From RGDT01 sp964630925 (GTDB lineage: Bacteria; Planctomycetota; Planctomycetia; Gemmatales; Gemmataceae), in NCBI GenBank assembly GCA_964630925.1, contig CAZVZK010000017.1, positions 1 through 64,000 of the forward strand: a stretch of DNA of 64,000 bases, in the 5' to 3' direction. Below, in pieces: positions 43,804-52,546 of the stretch. Position 1 is the first letter of the stretch, and each line of letters opens with the position of its first letter. Under the pieces are notes generated by a model. That model was not told the origin of the DNA. It ran no database searches and saw nothing but the letters and a program-made list of their open reading frames with translations. The position numbers were made by a program, and so were the translations under genes.

Positions 43804-45054
43804 ATGCCCGCCGTCCGCTCGGCACTCGCCGCCCTCGCCACGCTCGCCGCCGTCGCCGCCCTCGCCTGGGTCGGGCCGTCCGCCCCCGACGACGGCACCG
43901 GCAAGCACCCGGCCCTGGCCGACCCGCCGAGGTGGTACAAGGGCAACCTGCACACGCACTCGCTGTGGAGCGACGGCGACGACTTCCCCGAGATGATCGC
44001 CGACTGGTACCGCCGCCAGGGCCACCACTTCCTGGCCCTCACCGAGCACAACGTCCTCGCCGAGGGCCAGAAGTGGGTGCCGGCGGCCAACAAGGGCAAC
44101 CGCGCCGAGGCTGTCCGCAAGTACGCCGCACGCTTCGGCACCGACTGGGTGCAGACGCGCAAGGGGGCCAAGGGCGGCGAGGAGGTGCGCCTCAAGCCGC
44201 TGTCGGAATTCCGCAGCCTGCTGGAGCAGCCGGGCCGGTTCCTGCTCATCCCCGCCGAGGAGGTCACGGGCGCCCACGGCAAGCTGCCGGTCCACATGAA
44301 CGCCCTCAACATCCGCGAAGTCATCAAGCCGGCGAAGGCCGACAGCGTCGGCGAGATGGTGCGTGTCAACCTGCGCGTCAGCGCCGAGCAGTCGAAGAAG
44401 GCGGGGCGGCCCCTGCTGACGTTCCTCAACCACCCGAACTTCGGCTGGGGCGTCAACGCCGCCGACCTCAAGTCCGTGGACGAGCTGTCGTTCTTCGAGG
44501 TGTACAACGGCCATCCCGGCGTCCGCAACGCCGGCGACAAGGACCACCTCTCGACGGAGGCCATCTGGGACGCCGTGCTGACGCACCGGCTCTCGCGCAA
44601 GGAAGGGAAGCCCCTGTACGGCCTCGCCACGGACGACGCCCATCATTACCACAACATGGCCTTCGGGCAGTCGAACCCGGGCCGCGGCTGGGTCATGGTG
44701 CGGGCGCCGCACCTGACCGCCGAGGCCATCCTCGCCGCCCTGGAGGCCGGGCGATTCTACTCCACCTCCGGGGTCATCCTCGATGACGTGATCGCGGACA
44801 AGGATGGGCTGAAACTCAAGATCAGGCCGGCGGCCGGCGTGACGTTCAAGACCGAGTTCATCACGGCGGAGCGCGGCGAGGCCGCCGGCGTGGCGGCCAC
44901 GGCCGACGGCCTGGAGCCGGCCTACAAGCTGACCGGCAAGGAGCTGTACGTGCGGGCGCGGGTGACCGGCTCGCGGCGGCACCCGAACCCGTCCGCGAAG
45001 GGCGAGTATGAGATGGCGTGGACGCAGCCGGTCACTCCTTCGCCGACTCCTTGA
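43804..45054 (+). CDS. exported PHP-domain metal-dependent phosphoesterase-like protein
   Basis: 416 residues. A signal peptide or anchor (about 1-25, ALAALATLAAVAALAWVG) is followed by the PHP motif GNLHTHSLWSDGD (about 47-59) and LALTEHN (about 78-84), giving the His/Asp metal ligands. Later metal-site candidates occur in TFLNHPNFGW and ATDDAHHYH. PHP domains hydrolyse phosphate esters using two or three metals. Exported versions are common in planctomycetes, with unknown substrate. Its last 23 bases overlap the end of the convergent methyltransferase gene. Confidence 0.82.
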   Translation: MPAVRSALAALATLAAVAALAWVGPSAPDDGTGKHPALADPPRWYKGNLHTHSLWSDGDDFPEMIADWYRRQGHHFLALTEHNVLAEGQKWVPAANKGNRAEAVRKYAARFGTDWVQTRKGAKGGEEVRLKPLSEFRSLLEQPGRFLLIPAEEVTGAHGKLPVHMNALNIREVIKPAKADSVGEMVRVNLRVSAEQSKKAGRPLLTFLNHPNFGWGVNAADLKSVDELSFFEVYNGHPGVRNAGDKDHLSTEAIWDAVLTHRLSRKEGKPLYGLATDDAHHYHNMAFGQSNPGRGWVMVRAPHLTAEAILAALEAGRFYSTSGVILDDVIADKDGLKLKIRPAAGVTFKTEFITAERGEAAGVAATADGLEPAYKLTGKELYVRARVTGSRRHPNPSAKGEYEMAWTQPVTPSPTP

Positions 45055-45919
45055 TCGTCCACAGGTAGAGCGTGTGGTCCGACTCGCGCTTGTGGTCGTT
45101 GAAGGCCTTGTGGGTCTTCTTGTCGTCGTGCTTCCACGATCCGATGCCGAAGTCGAGGGAGACGACACGCGCGCCGGGCTTGAGCGTCTTGCGGAAAAGC
45201 GGCTCGAGGCGGGCGCTGAGGTCCTCGCCGAGGTAGATGAACACGACATCGGCGTGCGACACGTCCTTCATCTTGAGGGCGTCCTCGACCTTGAACTCGG
45301 CCCTGTCGGCGACGCCCTCCTTCAGGGCGTTCTCCTGGCACAGCTTGACGAGGTCGGGGTTGATGTCCAGCCCGATGCCCTTCTTGGCCTTGAACTCCTT
45401 GAGGGCGGTGATGATGAGGCGGCCGTCGCCGCAGCCGATGTCCATCACCGTGTCCTTCTCGGTGACCTTGGCCAGCAGGCAGGCCTCGCGCATGAGGGAT
45501 CGGGGGGACGGGTAGAAGATGGGCTCGTACCAGTCGGGCGTCTCCTTGTCCTCGACGTTGAAATCGACGGTCACCTTCTTGCCGGGCGGCAGTTTGACGA
45601 GCTTCTTCCGCACGGTCTTGGAGTAGGGGACGGGGTAGAAGGTCATGACGACCTCCACGGTGTCCTTTCCGGGGGCGGGGGTCACGGTGAGCGTGATCTT
45701 CTCCTTCGGCTTGGGCTTGGGCTCGGTGAAGTCCTTGCCGTCGATCTTCAGCGAGTACAGGCGCGGCGGGCTGGAATCGGGACGCTCCACGTACTCCGGG
45801 ACGAGGACGGTGAGGTCGGCCTTCTCCGGCTCGCCGGGGCCGGGCGGGGGCGGGGTGTCCCGGCACCCCGCCGACAGGGCGAGCAGGGCGGCGAGAGACA
45901 CGGCGGTCAAGCGGTCCAC
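45032..45919 (-). CDS. lipoprotein-anchored SAM-dependent methyltransferase-like protein 1
   Basis: 295 residues from GTG 45919. That start gives a compact lipoprotein signal (AALLALSAGC, lipobox Cys at about 19), has GGAG upstream and matches the paralogue at 50033; ATG 45958 is an alternative without a ribosome binding site. About 110 residues of beta-rich, Lys/Pro-rich sequence precede a class I methyltransferase core: VMDIGCGDGR (motif I), GIGLDINPDLV (motif II) and ADVVFIYLGEDL (motif IV-like), resembling DOT1-type enzymes. The enzyme carries an export signal although SAM is cytoplasmic, so either the anchor faces inward or the domain has another role. Its paralogue at 50033-50908 is about 60 percent identical by eye. 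Confidence 0.8.
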   Translation of the reverse strand: MDRLTAVSLAALLALSAGCRDTPPPPGPGEPEKADLTVLVPEYVERPDSSPPRLYSLKIDGKDFTEPKPKPKEKITLTVTPAPGKDTVEVVMTFYPVPYSKTVRKKLVKLPPGKKVTVDFNVEDKETPDWYEPIFYPSPRSLMREACLLAKVTEKDTVMDIGCGDGRLIITALKEFKAKKGIGLDINPDLVKLCQENALKEGVADRAEFKVEDALKMKDVSHADVVFIYLGEDLSARLEPLFRKTLKPGARVVSLDFGIGSWKHDDKKTHKAFNDHKRESDHTLYLWTIKESAKE

Positions 45920-46059
45920 GAGGGTGCATCTCCAGTTGTCCGGGCGTGGCGTTGCCATCGGGGCAATTTAGCGGCGCCGTCCCGCCACGGCCAATCGGGG
46001 ATCGCCCCCTCCCGGGGTGGTCGATAGCTTGATGGTGAACCGCCCCACACCGGAAGTGG

Positions 46060-46389
46060 CCCCAGGAACGCCCCGAAGTGCCCGAATTGCAGCGCCAGCC
46101 TGTCCGCAAATGAGCGGCGGGACGGCTGGGGATCGCCCAGCTCGTCCTGCTGTCGTCACGAGGGCAGCCGCTGGGCAAGGTGGCGGCGGGGACGCGCATC
46201 ATCAACCTCGATGGCTCCACCCCAGGCCTCGTCGGGGCCATCCTCCTGCGCGGGCTCGTGCCGGTTCTGACCGCCATCGTCCCGTGCGTCGGCGCCATCT
46301 TCGGCCTCGCCGACCAGATCTACATCTTCAACGCCGGCCGCCGACGCCTCGCCGATCACATCGCCGGCACGCGCGTCGTCGAAGTGTGA
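46060..46389 (+). pseudogene. RDD-family membrane protein, frameshifted and truncated
   Basis: The C-terminal half is clear: from about 46114 a frame without start reads QPLGKVAAGTRIINLDGSTP, then two transmembrane helices (GAILLRGLVPVLTAIVPCVG, IFGLADQIYIF) and DHIAGTRVVEV, stop at 46389. This is the end of an RDD domain. Just upstream, in another frame, KCPNCSASLS looks like the zinc ribbon that often begins planctomycete RDD proteins. The first RDD helices between the two are missing. A deletion plus frameshift has destroyed the gene. Confidence 0.6.
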
Positions 46390-46613
46390 GGCGGGCGTCG
46401 TGCGGGGGGCTCAGGCTCGGGGTGACGGTGATGCCGCCGTACGAGCTCCGGGCCATCGACGCGCTGGTAACGAGCTACGGTGACGCGATGCCGATCATCT
46501 GAGCGGCGTTCTCCGTAGTTGGGTAGCCGTTCACCCGACCTGTGGGGTTAGACAAAATGAGACGTGGAGGGCGGCCACGGCACGGGAGTGGGTGGCCTGA
46601 CCACCGGCCCTGC

Positions 46614-46641
46614 AATGCAAATTCCGCCAGGAATTTGCATT
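46614..46641. terminator. hairpin downstream of the molybdopterin oxidoreductase
   Basis: 12-bp perfect arms (AATGCAAATTCC and its complement) with a GCCA loop, unusually AT-rich for the region, about 60 bases beyond the minus-strand stop at 46704. Three tandem TGCAA units lie at 46662-46676. No T-run follows. The rest of 46390-46703 has no gene. Confidence 0.45.
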
Positions 46642-46703
46642 TCAGGGGGTGCCTGGGGGGGTGCAATGCAATGCAATCCGCACCACCCGGCCATCCCACC
46701 TGT

Positions 46704-48911
46704 CTACTCCCGTCTCATTCCCAACCCCGCCTGGTCGGTTACCTCCGTGGTAACGGTGACCGGCGTCCGGCTGAAGGCCGCGGTGCCGCTCAGGACGTCC
46801 ACCGCCTGCTCGTCGGTGAGGTCGTTCAGGCTCACGCCGGGGGCCTCGCGCGCCAGTCGCTGCCCCGTCCCCGGGCGCGTGTGGCCCCAGCCGTGCGGCA
46901 GGCTGACCACCCCCGGCATGATGTCCTCGGTCAGCTCCGCCTCGACGACGACACTCCCGACGCGCGAGGCCACCCGCACGCGGCCGCCGGGGGCGATGCC
47001 GCGCCGCAGCGCGTCGTCGGGGTGCATGAGCAGCTTGCAGCGCGGAGGGCCGCGCATCAGCCGCTCGCTGTTGTGCATCCAGGAATTGTTGCTCCTCAGG
47101 TCGCGCCGGCCGATCAGCAGCAGAGTCCCCGGCTCGGCCTGCGCCGACCGGCCGGGGAAGAAGTGCTCGCGGAGCCGCCCCAGGTCGGCGAGCATCCGCG
47201 GCGGTGCGAGGTGGATTCGCTTGTCGGGCGTACAGAGCCGGCCGGGCAGACACGGCTCCAGCGGGCCGAAATCCATCCCGTGCGGGTGCCGCTCCAGCTC
47301 GCGCAGCGTCAGGCCGTCCCGCCAGAAGCGCCAGCCCGAGCCGTGCGGGCCGAAACGGAGCCCCAGGTCAAGCAGGCCACGGGGGCCGACCCGGCGCAGC
47401 AGGCCGCGGCGCAGCCCGGCGAAAAAGCCACTGAACGGCCCGCGCGAGCGGAGCCGCGTCTCCAGCTCCAGCAGGATCTCCCAGTCGTGCAGAGAGCCCG
47501 GCGGCGGCTTGAAGACCGCGGGCGAAAGGCGGGCCGTGTTGCGGATGGACAGCAGGTGAAACACCAGGTCGTAGTTCTCGTGCTCGAGGCCGTCGGCCGG
47601 CGGGAGGATCAGATGCGCGTGACGCGTCGTCTCGTTGATGTACGGGTCAATCGACACCATGAAGTCCAGTCCGGGCAGGGCGGCCTCCAGGCGCGGGCCG
47701 TTGGGGGCGGACAGGGCGGGGTTGCCGGCCACCGTGATCAGCGCCCGCATCTGCCCCGGCCCCGGCGTCGTCATCTCCTCGGCCATGGCCGAGGCCGGGA
47801 GCTCGCCGTCGAATTCCGGCAGCCCGCGCACCCGGCTCTTCCAGCGCCCGAAGCCGCCGAAGTGGGCCATGCCCAGGGCGATCGGGTCGAAGGCGGGGCG
47901 CGGGAACATCGCGCCGCCCTCGTGGTCCATCCGGCCGGTCACGACGTTGAGCGCGTAGATCAGCCAGAGCGTCAGCCCCCCGAATGCCTGGGTGCAGACG
48001 CCGAACCGCCCGTACCAGACCGCGCGCCTCGCGGCGGCGAATTCCCGCGCCAGTCGGCGGATCGTGTCGGGGGCGAGGCCGGTGATCGGGGCGGCCTGTT
48101 CCGGCGTGACGCCGACTACGGCCCCCCAGAAGTCGTCGTGCCCCTCGAGCAGCGGCAGCAGCCTCCCCGGCCGGGCGAGCCGCTCGGCGTGGATCTGATG
48201 CAGGACGGCCAGGAGCAACACCGGGTCGCTGCCCGGCCTCAGGAAATCATGTCGGCCGGCGAGGCGGGCCGTCTCGGTGCGGCGCGGGTCGAGGACCACC
48301 ACCTGCCCGCCCCGGGCGCGGATCTCGCGCAGCCGGTTCTTGATGTCCGGCGCGGTCATCAGGCTGCCGTTGGAGGCCGCCGGGTTGCCGCCCATGATCA
48401 CCATGTAGTCGGTACGGTCGACGTCCGGCACCGGGAAGAGCAGCGGATGGCCGAGCATCAGCGCCGAGGCCAGCATGTGCGGCAGCTGGTCGAGCGAGCT
48501 GGCCGAGAACCGGTTGCGCGTGCCGAGCGCCTTCAGGAACGAGCCCAGGTACAGCAAGGTGGCGTAGTTGTGGCCATTCGGGTTGCCGATGTAGAGGCCG
48601 ACGGCGTCGTTGCCGTGTTGCCGCTGGATCCCTCTCAGGCGCGAGCCCGCCTCGTCGAGGGCCGAGCGCCAACTGACGCGCTCCCAACCGGCGGCCGTGC
48701 GGCGCAGGGGGTGGCGCAGGCGATCGGGGTCCTTGTAAAGGTCCTGCAGGGCGACGCCCTTGGGGCAGATGTGCCCACGCCCGAGCGGGTCGCTCGGGTC
48801 GCCACGGATCGACCGGATGGCCTCCCCCTCGAGCGTGATCTCGACGCCGCAGATGGCCTCGCAGAGATGACAGGCGCGGTACACGGTGCGACGGGGCGGG
48901 GCCGCGGACAT
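46704..48911 (-). CDS. molybdopterin-dependent oxidoreductase with [4Fe-4S] cluster
   Basis: 735 residues from ATG 48911 (CGGAGG six bases upstream; an ATG at 48929 has none). The N-terminal iron-sulfur ligands are C14, C17, C21 and C49 (CHLCEAIC ... GHICPKG). The molybdopterin domains follow, with YIGNPNGHNY, VIMGGNPAASNGS, VVLDPRRTETARLA and FLRPGSDPVLLLA, as in the formate dehydrogenase/nitrate reductase (DMSO reductase) family. The C-terminal cofactor domain starts near LLIGRRDLRSNNSWMHN. There is no twin-arginine signal, so it is cytoplasmic. There is no Sec or clear Cys metal ligand at the usual place, so the substrate is unclear. It lies 17 bases after the DUF1295 gene and is probably co-transcribed with it. 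Confidence 0.9.
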   Translation of the reverse strand: MSAAPPRRTVYRACHLCEAICGVEITLEGEAIRSIRGDPSDPLGRGHICPKGVALQDLYKDPDRLRHPLRRTAAGWERVSWRSALDEAGSRLRGIQRQHGNDAVGLYIGNPNGHNYATLLYLGSFLKALGTRNRFSASSLDQLPHMLASALMLGHPLLFPVPDVDRTDYMVIMGGNPAASNGSLMTAPDIKNRLREIRARGGQVVVLDPRRTETARLAGRHDFLRPGSDPVLLLAVLHQIHAERLARPGRLLPLLEGHDDFWGAVVGVTPEQAAPITGLAPDTIRRLAREFAAARRAVWYGRFGVCTQAFGGLTLWLIYALNVVTGRMDHEGGAMFPRPAFDPIALGMAHFGGFGRWKSRVRGLPEFDGELPASAMAEEMTTPGPGQMRALITVAGNPALSAPNGPRLEAALPGLDFMVSIDPYINETTRHAHLILPPADGLEHENYDLVFHLLSIRNTARLSPAVFKPPPGSLHDWEILLELETRLRSRGPFSGFFAGLRRGLLRRVGPRGLLDLGLRFGPHGSGWRFWRDGLTLRELERHPHGMDFGPLEPCLPGRLCTPDKRIHLAPPRMLADLGRLREHFFPGRSAQAEPGTLLLIGRRDLRSNNSWMHNSERLMRGPPRCKLLMHPDDALRRGIAPGGRVRVASRVGSVVVEAELTEDIMPGVVSLPHGWGHTRPGTGQRLAREAPGVSLNDLTDEQAVDVLSGTAAFSRTPVTVTTEVTDQAGLGMRRE

Positions 48912-48928
48912 GGGAGGCCTCCGGGACA

Positions 48929-49801
48929 TCAGGCCGTGGGCCGGGCCGGCTCGGGACGACGCGGGAACCAGGGGAAGAAGAAGCTGACCTCCTCCTGATA
49001 ACGGCGGTAGGGCTCGCCGCGCCGCTCGAGCGAGGCCCGCTCGGTCAGCGGCACGCCGGTGAAGTAGACCAGGAAACCGTAGGCCGTCGCGACCGCCGCC
49101 AGCAAGAAGGCGTGATCGGCCCAGCCGCCGGCGGACGGCCAGGCGTAGAGGGCGTAGGCCACCCAGAGCAGCCACTCGAAGAAGTAGTTGGGATGGCGCG
49201 AGTAGGCCCACAGGCCGACGCGGCAAACGCCCGAGCCGCCTTCGGGGCTCCGACGGAAAGAGTCGAGCTGGTAATCGGCGACGTTCTCCAGGGAGAAGCT
49301 CGTCAGCCACAGGAGGATGGCGGCCCACTCGAGGAGGTGAAAGTAGGGCGTGGGGTTTGTCGAACCGAGGCCCAGGGGCGCGGCCAGCACCAGCAGGGTG
49401 GCGAACGTCTGGGCGTGGTAGAAGACCAGGAAGTTGAAATCAATCGAGCGGACGCCGAGGAAGCCCTTGCCCTCCTGCCACGAGCGGCGCCAGTATCCGT
49501 AGCGGCGGTCCTCGCCGTCGCGCGCGGTGCGTGCGGCCCAGCCGAGAATAAACCGCAGGCCACAGAAGGTGTACATGCCGCCCAGGACGACCCGCCGCCA
49601 CAACCAACCGTCCCCGGCGAGGAAGAAGTAGGCCGCGACGAGGACCAGCCCACAGGGCCAACCGAAGTCCACCAGGCCCGCGTTCCGCATTGGCCGGCGT
49701 AGCCACCACAGGGCCGTCATGAACGCGGCGTACGCGGCGACGACCACAAGGTAATTCGGGCTGAGAAGCACGGCGAGCCAGCGGGAGCTGTCCAAACGCA
49801 T
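48929..49801 (-). CDS. DUF1295 / steroid 5-alpha-reductase-like membrane protein
   Basis: 290 residues from ATG 49801 (a TTG at 49822 would add 7). About seven transmembrane helices. The family signature lies in the last third: GLWAYSRHPNYFFEWLLWVA followed by TGVPLTERASLERRGEPYRR, where DUF1295 and isoprenylcysteine methyltransferase-type proteins bind NADPH or SAM. The likely reaction is reduction of a lipid or sterol-like double bond, or methylation of a lipid; sequence alone does not decide. It is directly followed by the molybdopterin oxidoreductase, hinting at a shared redox pathway. Confidence 0.8.
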   Translation of the reverse strand: MRLDSSRWLAVLLSPNYLVVVAAYAAFMTALWWLRRPMRNAGLVDFGWPCGLVLVAAYFFLAGDGWLWRRVVLGGMYTFCGLRFILGWAARTARDGEDRRYGYWRRSWQEGKGFLGVRSIDFNFLVFYHAQTFATLLVLAAPLGLGSTNPTPYFHLLEWAAILLWLTSFSLENVADYQLDSFRRSPEGGSGVCRVGLWAYSRHPNYFFEWLLWVAYALYAWPSAGGWADHAFLLAAVATAYGFLVYFTGVPLTERASLERRGEPYRRYQEEVSFFFPWFPRRPEPARPTA

Positions 49802-49912
49802 TCCCTTCGATGCGGGCCACAACGAGGCGGCCGGCGGCCCACATCACCGTGTAGGGTAGGTGCCCGGGACCGGAAAACCACAACAAACCGAAGGCGGTGG
49901 CTCAGGTTCTAT

Positions 49913-50016
49913 GTGGCCGGGGTCGGGCTCTGGCGACCCCGGAATCGGCCCCTCGACAGAGCGCCATTTTCATCCACGCGCCTGCGCCGGGGTCGCCAGA
50001 GTTTGACCCCGGCCAC
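49913..50016. repeat. inverted-repeat element with 30-bp arms
   Basis: Arms 49913-49942 and 49987-50016 pair over 30 bases with 3 mismatches (GTGGCCGGGGTC ... CTCTGGCGACCCCGG), around a 44-base loop. It is non-coding, between the start of the DUF1295 gene and the end of methyltransferase 2. The size and form suit a MITE-like or REP-like element. A shorter related GC palindrome is at 52497-52522. Confidence 0.65.
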
Positions 50017-50032
50017 CCACACAATCAGGGGG

Positions 50033-50908
50033 TCACTCCTTCCCCTTCGTCTCCTTGATGTTCCACAGGTAGAGCGTGTAGGTGTGCTCCGTCCCGCGGT
50101 CGTTCTTCGCCACGATCTTCTTCGTGGAGTCGGGCTTCCACTTGCCGATGGGGAAGTCCAGGGAGACGACGCGCGAGCCGGGCTTGAGCTTCTTCAGCAG
50201 CGGCTCGAGGCGGGCGCTGAGGTCCTCGCCCAGGTAGATGAACACCACCGAGGCGTGCGAGGCGTCCTTCATCTTCAGGGCGTCCTCGACCTTGAACTCG
50301 GCCTTCTCCGCGACGCCCTCCTTCTTGGCGTTGGCCTGGCACAGCTTGATGAGGTCGGCGTTGATGTCGAGGCCGAACCCCTTCCTGGCCTTGAAGTCCT
50401 TCACGGCGGTGATGACCAGCCGGCCGTCGCCGCAGCCGATGTCCATCACCGTGTCCTTCTCGGTCACCTTGGCGAACTTGCAGATAGCCGTCATCAGCGT
50501 CCGCGGCGACGGGTAGAAGATGGGCTCGTACCAGTCGGGGGTGGCCTTGTCCTCGACGTTGAAATCGACCACCACCTTCTCGCCGGCCTTCATCTTCACC
50601 TTCTTCGTCCGCACCGTCTTGGAGTAGACGACGGGGTAGTAGGTCATGACGAATTCGACCGTGTCCTTGCCGGCGGCCGGGGCCACCTTGAGCTTGAACT
50701 CGGACATCGGCTTGGGCTTGGGGTTGGTGAAGTCCTTGCCGTCGATCTTCAGCGAGTACAGGCGCGGCGGGTCGCGGTCGGGGTACTCGTCGTAGTCGGG
50801 GACCTTGATCGTCACGTTCTTGTCGTCATCGTCGGCGGCCCGGCCCTCCGGCCCGCCGGCGGTGAAGGCGAGCAGGGCGGCCAGGGACATGGCGGTGAGG
50901 CGGCTCAC
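50033..50908 (-). CDS. exported SAM-dependent methyltransferase-like protein 2
   Basis: 291 residues from GTG 50908 (GGAG upstream). Cleavable signal peptide (AALLAFTAGGPEGRA-ADD). The layout matches the 45032 gene: a Lys-rich beta domain containing RLYSLKIDGKDFT, then a class I methyltransferase core with VMDIGCGDGR, GFGLDINADLI and SVVFIYLGEDLSARLEPL. Unlike paralogue 1 it lacks the lipobox Cys, so it would be soluble and periplasmic. Both share ESPxTLYLW-type C-termini. Function unknown. Confidence 0.8.
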   Translation of the reverse strand: MSRLTAMSLAALLAFTAGGPEGRAADDDDKNVTIKVPDYDEYPDRDPPRLYSLKIDGKDFTNPKPKPMSEFKLKVAPAAGKDTVEFVMTYYPVVYSKTVRTKKVKMKAGEKVVVDFNVEDKATPDWYEPIFYPSPRTLMTAICKFAKVTEKDTVMDIGCGDGRLVITAVKDFKARKGFGLDINADLIKLCQANAKKEGVAEKAEFKVEDALKMKDASHASVVFIYLGEDLSARLEPLLKKLKPGSRVVSLDFPIGKWKPDSTKKIVAKNDRGTEHTYTLYLWNIKETKGKE

Positions 50909-50987
50909 GGTTCGGATTCTCCACGTTGTGCATGCGTGCCGGTTCCCCGATCAGGCTATCGGCGGCCGGGCACGCCGGCCATCGGCC

Positions 50988-50996
50988 TGCTATACT
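50988..50996 (+). promoter_or_regulatory. extended -10 box before DUF1501 gene
   Basis: TGCTATACT, an extended -10, ends 7 bases before ATG 51004, with GGAGGGC between. Transcription from it would start close to the start codon. Confidence 0.35.
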
Positions 50997-51003
50997 GGAG
51001 GGC

Positions 51004-52362
51004 ATGAACACCCGACGCGAATTCCTGCGTGCCGGCGCCGTCCCGCTCCTCGGCCTCGGCCTGCCGCGCCTGCTCGCATCCCCGGCCCGGCCCGCCAAGG
51101 CGAAGGCGTGCATCCTGCTGTTCATGTGGGGCGGGCCGGCGCATCAGGACACCTGGGACCCCAAGCCCGACGCACCGGAGCAGTACCGCGGCGAGTTCAA
51201 GACGATCCCCACCGCCGTCCCCGGCCTGCGTGTGTGCGAGCATCTGCCCCGGCTGGCCCGCCTGGCCGACAAGCTCGCCGTCATCCGCTCCATGACGCAC
51301 GGCGACGTGGACCACACCGTCTCGACGAGTTATCTGCTCACGGGCAAGGGGCTGCCGCGGCCGGGCGCGCCGCTGTCGGAGGACTGGCCGAACTACGGGG
51401 CGGCCCTGTCGAAGCTGGGGCGGGGCAAGGGGCCGCTGCCGCCGTTCGTGTCCATGATGCCGAAGGTGCCTGACGGGGCGCCGCGTTTCGTGGAGCAGTC
51501 GCACGGGCAGGGGGCGGGCTGGCTCGGCCCGCTGCACGACCCGCTCCGGATCGACGCCGACGCCAGCCTGCCGACGTACAAGGTCGGCGAATTCGCGTTG
51601 TCGGCGGAGGTGCCGATGTCGCGTACGGAGCGGCGTAAGGACCTGCTGTCGCGCCTCGACGCCCAGCGGCGTGGGATGGAGCGGTCGCTTGAGGCGTCGG
51701 CGGGCAAGGCCCTGCACCAGCGTGCCTTCTCGCTGCTCGCGGACCGTAAGGCGGTGCAGGCGTTCGACCTCACGAAGGAGCCCATGCGCGTCCGCGAGCG
51801 CTACGGCATGAACATCCACGGGCAGGCGGTCCTGCAGGCGCGGCGTCTCGTCGAGGCCGGAGTGCCGCTGGTGCAGGTGTTCTGGCAGAACGACGGGATC
51901 ACCAACGTCTCGGTCTACTGGGACACCCACAGCAGGAATTTCATCGACCTGAAGACGCGGCTGTGCCCGGTGACGGACCGGGCGACGACGGCGCTGCTGG
52001 AGGACCTGGAGGCGCGGGGCATGCTGGACGAGACGCTCGTCGTGTGGACGGGCGAGATGGGCCGCACGCCGCGGGTCGGGCAGTCGGTGCCGGGCGGGGC
52101 GGGGGCGGGCCGCGACGGGCGCGATCACTGGGGCAAGGTGTTCACGTCGGTGCTCGCGGGCGGCGGGATCAAGGGAGGCGTTGTCCACGGGTCGAGTGAC
52201 CGCTTCGCTGCGTATCCGGCGACGAATCCCACGTCGCCGGCGGACCTGGCGGCGACGGTGTACCACTGTCTGGGGGTCGACCCCCACACCCAGGTGACGG
52301 ACCGGCTGGGACGCCCGATGGCGTTGTGCGAGGGCAGGGCGGTGGAGGCGGTGCTGCGGTAG
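51004..52362 (+). CDS. DUF1501 (sulfatase-like) Tat-exported protein 1
   Basis: 452 residues from ATG 51004. A twin-arginine-type signal (NTRREFLRAGAVPLLGLGLP) is followed by the DUF1501 core: ACILLFMWGGPAHQDTWDPK, VIRSMTHGDVDHT, SVYWDTHSRNF, TLVVWTGEMGRTPR and DRDGRDHWGK-like metal-site blocks. DUF1501 belongs to the alkaline phosphatase/sulfatase superfamily. In planctomycetes it usually pairs with a DUF1549/DUF1553 protein and is thought to act on sulfated polysaccharides, though no reaction is proven. Here it stands alone; the classical pair is at 55-60 kb. A hairpin at 52388-52417 may end its mRNA. Confidence 0.9.
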   Translation: MNTRREFLRAGAVPLLGLGLPRLLASPARPAKAKACILLFMWGGPAHQDTWDPKPDAPEQYRGEFKTIPTAVPGLRVCEHLPRLARLADKLAVIRSMTHGDVDHTVSTSYLLTGKGLPRPGAPLSEDWPNYGAALSKLGRGKGPLPPFVSMMPKVPDGAPRFVEQSHGQGAGWLGPLHDPLRIDADASLPTYKVGEFALSAEVPMSRTERRKDLLSRLDAQRRGMERSLEASAGKALHQRAFSLLADRKAVQAFDLTKEPMRVRERYGMNIHGQAVLQARRLVEAGVPLVQVFWQNDGITNVSVYWDTHSRNFIDLKTRLCPVTDRATTALLEDLEARGMLDETLVVWTGEMGRTPRVGQSVPGGAGAGRDGRDHWGKVFTSVLAGGGIKGGVVHGSSDRFAAYPATNPTSPADLAATVYHCLGVDPHTQVTDRLGRPMALCEGRAVEAVLR

Positions 52363-52387
52363 GTCAGCTGGCGCCGCGTCCGGCGGA

Positions 52388-52417
52388 GCCCGACGACGCG
52401 CCACGCCCCCGTCGGGC
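52388..52417 (+). terminator. hairpin after DUF1501 gene 1
   Basis: 8-bp perfect arms (GCCCGACG / CGTCGGGC), extendable by a G-T pair, with a 14-base loop, starting 26 bases after the stop. No T-run. Confidence 0.35.
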
Positions 52418-52496
52418 TTCGCTCGGCCGGCGTCTCGGCCAACCCGACCTGCCCGACTGGCGAAGCCAGCGGACGACAAGTCACGCGCGAAAAGAC

Positions 52497-52522
52497 GCGG
52501 GCCGGGGCTTGACCCCGCCCGC
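52497..52522 (-). terminator. GC hairpin after the probable selenoprotein gene
   Basis: Arms GCGGGCCGGGG and CCCCGCCCGC pair with one bulge around a 4-base loop, 25 bases beyond the minus-strand stop at 52547. No T-run. Confidence 0.3.
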
Positions 52523-52546
52523 GCACGCACTCCGGATCTCCCATCG

